A stretch of 14,296 bases of DNA from Bacteroidota bacterium (GTDB taxonomy: Bacteria > Bacteroidota > Bacteroidia > Bacteroidales > Prolixibacteraceae). Location: assembly GCA_023412195.1 (NCBI GenBank), contig JAEYNZ010000113.1, positions 1 through 14,296 on the forward strand. Reading direction: 5' to 3'. The notes under the pieces were generated by a model. The model was given only the letters and a program-made list of their open reading frames with translations, was not told the origin of the DNA and searched no databases. This document shows, in pieces, positions 14,014 to 14,296 of this stretch. The position numbers and the translations under genes are program-made. Each line of letters opens with the position of its first letter. Position 1 is the first letter of the stretch.

Positions 14014-14098
14014 GTGAAACTTCGTGGGCTTGGTGGCTTTGTGGCTTATATTACTTTTGCCACAAAGGCTCCAAGGCACCAAGAAATCACCAGGAAGA
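14014..14098. repeat. Bacteroidota-type short-unit intergenic repeat (CACAAAGGC/CACCAAG type)
   Basis: The stretch GTGAAACTTCGTGGGCTTGG, continuing in GTGG-spaced units, faces its complement CACAAAGGCTCCAAGGCACC followed by AAG. Arms CTTTGTGGC (14037-14045) and GCCACAAAG (14059-14067) are perfect 9-mers with a 13-bp spacer. CTTGGTG (14029-14035) pairs with CACCAAG (14077-14083). Repeats made of such 7-10-bp CACAAAG/CACGAAG units are very common between genes in environmental Bacteroidota and are often mis-called as ORFs. Identity with a named family was not checked. Confidence 0.6.
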
Positions 14099-14195
14099 GA
14101 CATTTATAATATAAACTTCATTCCCTGTTATATCAGCATTGTGCCCCATTTTTATTTGGGGTTAAAACTCGGGATAACAATCAATTAGTTAAATA

Positions 14196-14242
14196 TTGGG
14201 GATGGGTAAGTAGGCAGCTTCGCCGCCAACCTACCCCTCCCA
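14196..14242. repeat. REP-like imperfect palindrome
   Basis: GGCAGC-TTC-GCCGCC (14213-14227) is a 6-bp stem with one mismatch. It is bracketed by GTAGG (14210-14214) / CCTAC (14230-14234) and by G-rich GGGGATGGG on the left and C-rich CCCCTCCC on the right, so a longer alternative fold exists. GC content is well above its surroundings, as in dispersed REP-like elements. Confidence 0.5.
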
Positions 14243-14263
14243 AAACAATAGCTCTGAAAACAC

Positions 14264-14296
14264 CGTCATTTTGACCGTAGGGAGAAATCTCAAATA
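14264..14296. repeat. Start of a dispersed GTCATTTTGACCG...GGGAGAAATCTC repeat, cut by window end
   Basis: CGTCATTTTGACCGTAGGGA followed by GAAATCTCAAATA closely resembles the CGTCATTTCGACC--AGGGAGAAATCTC sequence seen repeatedly between genes in Bacteroidota genomes. Recognition is from memory. The element continues past the window. Confidence 0.55.

Larger units (their letters stand above)
13856..14263. other. Non-coding region with repeat elements
   Basis: No credible gene on either strand in about 400 bp. Besides the two repeats listed separately, there is a small hairpin CCCCA (14144-14148) / TGGGG (14157-14161). Position and make-up suit a gap between operons that has collected intergenic repeats. 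Confidence 0.6.

Noticed and set aside
14014..14098. CRISPR-like array
   Set aside because: Units are 7-10 bp, unequal and partly inverted, with no spacers of constant length and no cas genes.
13891..14103. A 70-codon minus-strand frame after the ribosomal operon
   Set aside because: Most of it is the translated CACAAAG/CACCAAG repeat, a well-known source of false ORFs.

Overview
The window looks like a chromosomal piece of an uncultured or environmental member of the Bacteroidota, probably a Bacteroidales/Marinilabiliales-type lineage. Four things point there. Promoters fit the Bacteroidetes housekeeping pattern TTTG-N19/20-TAnnTTTG, perfectly so in front of rpsF. Most genes lack a Shine-Dalgarno (SD) sequence. 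A DUF5916 outer-membrane protein with a CBM9-like N-terminus is present. Intergenic repeats of the kind scattered through Bacteroidota genomes close the window. Lineage assignment is inference from family content, not from a marker search.

Layout. Positions 1-1512 hold no intact gene. They contain a SnoaL/DUF4440-like (NTF2-fold) gene interrupted by an in-frame TGA, at least one more possible decayed reading frame, an orphan intrinsic terminator at 802-829, and a strong but displaced SD just ahead of a stand-alone response regulator (1513-2049, +). From 2132 to 8679 everything is on the minus strand: a small Cys-containing protein, an AHSA1/SRPBCC protein, a zinc medium-chain dehydrogenase of the sorbitol/threonine dehydrogenase type, a MATE efflux transporter, and a large DUF5916 outer-membrane protein that lies 23 bp upstream of the MATE gene and may be co-transcribed with it. 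The 400-bp gap between the dehydrogenase and the MATE gene carries a plus-strand terminator with no plus-strand gene in front of it, so a small RNA is possible there.

At 8680-8929 transcription diverges. To the right lies a tight three-gene operon for a biotin-dependent acyl-CoA carboxylase: biotin carboxylase, biotin carrier and carboxyltransferase, with 9-bp gaps. It is most likely a propionyl-CoA carboxylase and ends at a strong hairpin. The ribosomal operon rpsF-rpsR-rplI follows, with its own promoter and terminator. The last ~430 bp are non-coding and rich in repeats.

How the genes work together. The three carboxylase subunits form one enzyme: AccC-type ATP-dependent carboxylation of biotin, a swinging biotinyl-lysine on the carrier, and transfer of CO2 to an acyl-CoA. 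In this phylum that links propionyl-CoA and methylmalonyl-CoA metabolism. bS6 and bS18 bind each other on the 30S platform. In Bacteroidota they also help form the pocket that hides the anti-SD, which makes the strong SDs in front of rpsR and rplI worth noting. I saw no clear defence, CRISPR, phage or biosynthetic system. The less ordinary signals are the relic block at the left, a probable operator region at 2373-2502, and the orphan terminator at 4666-4701.
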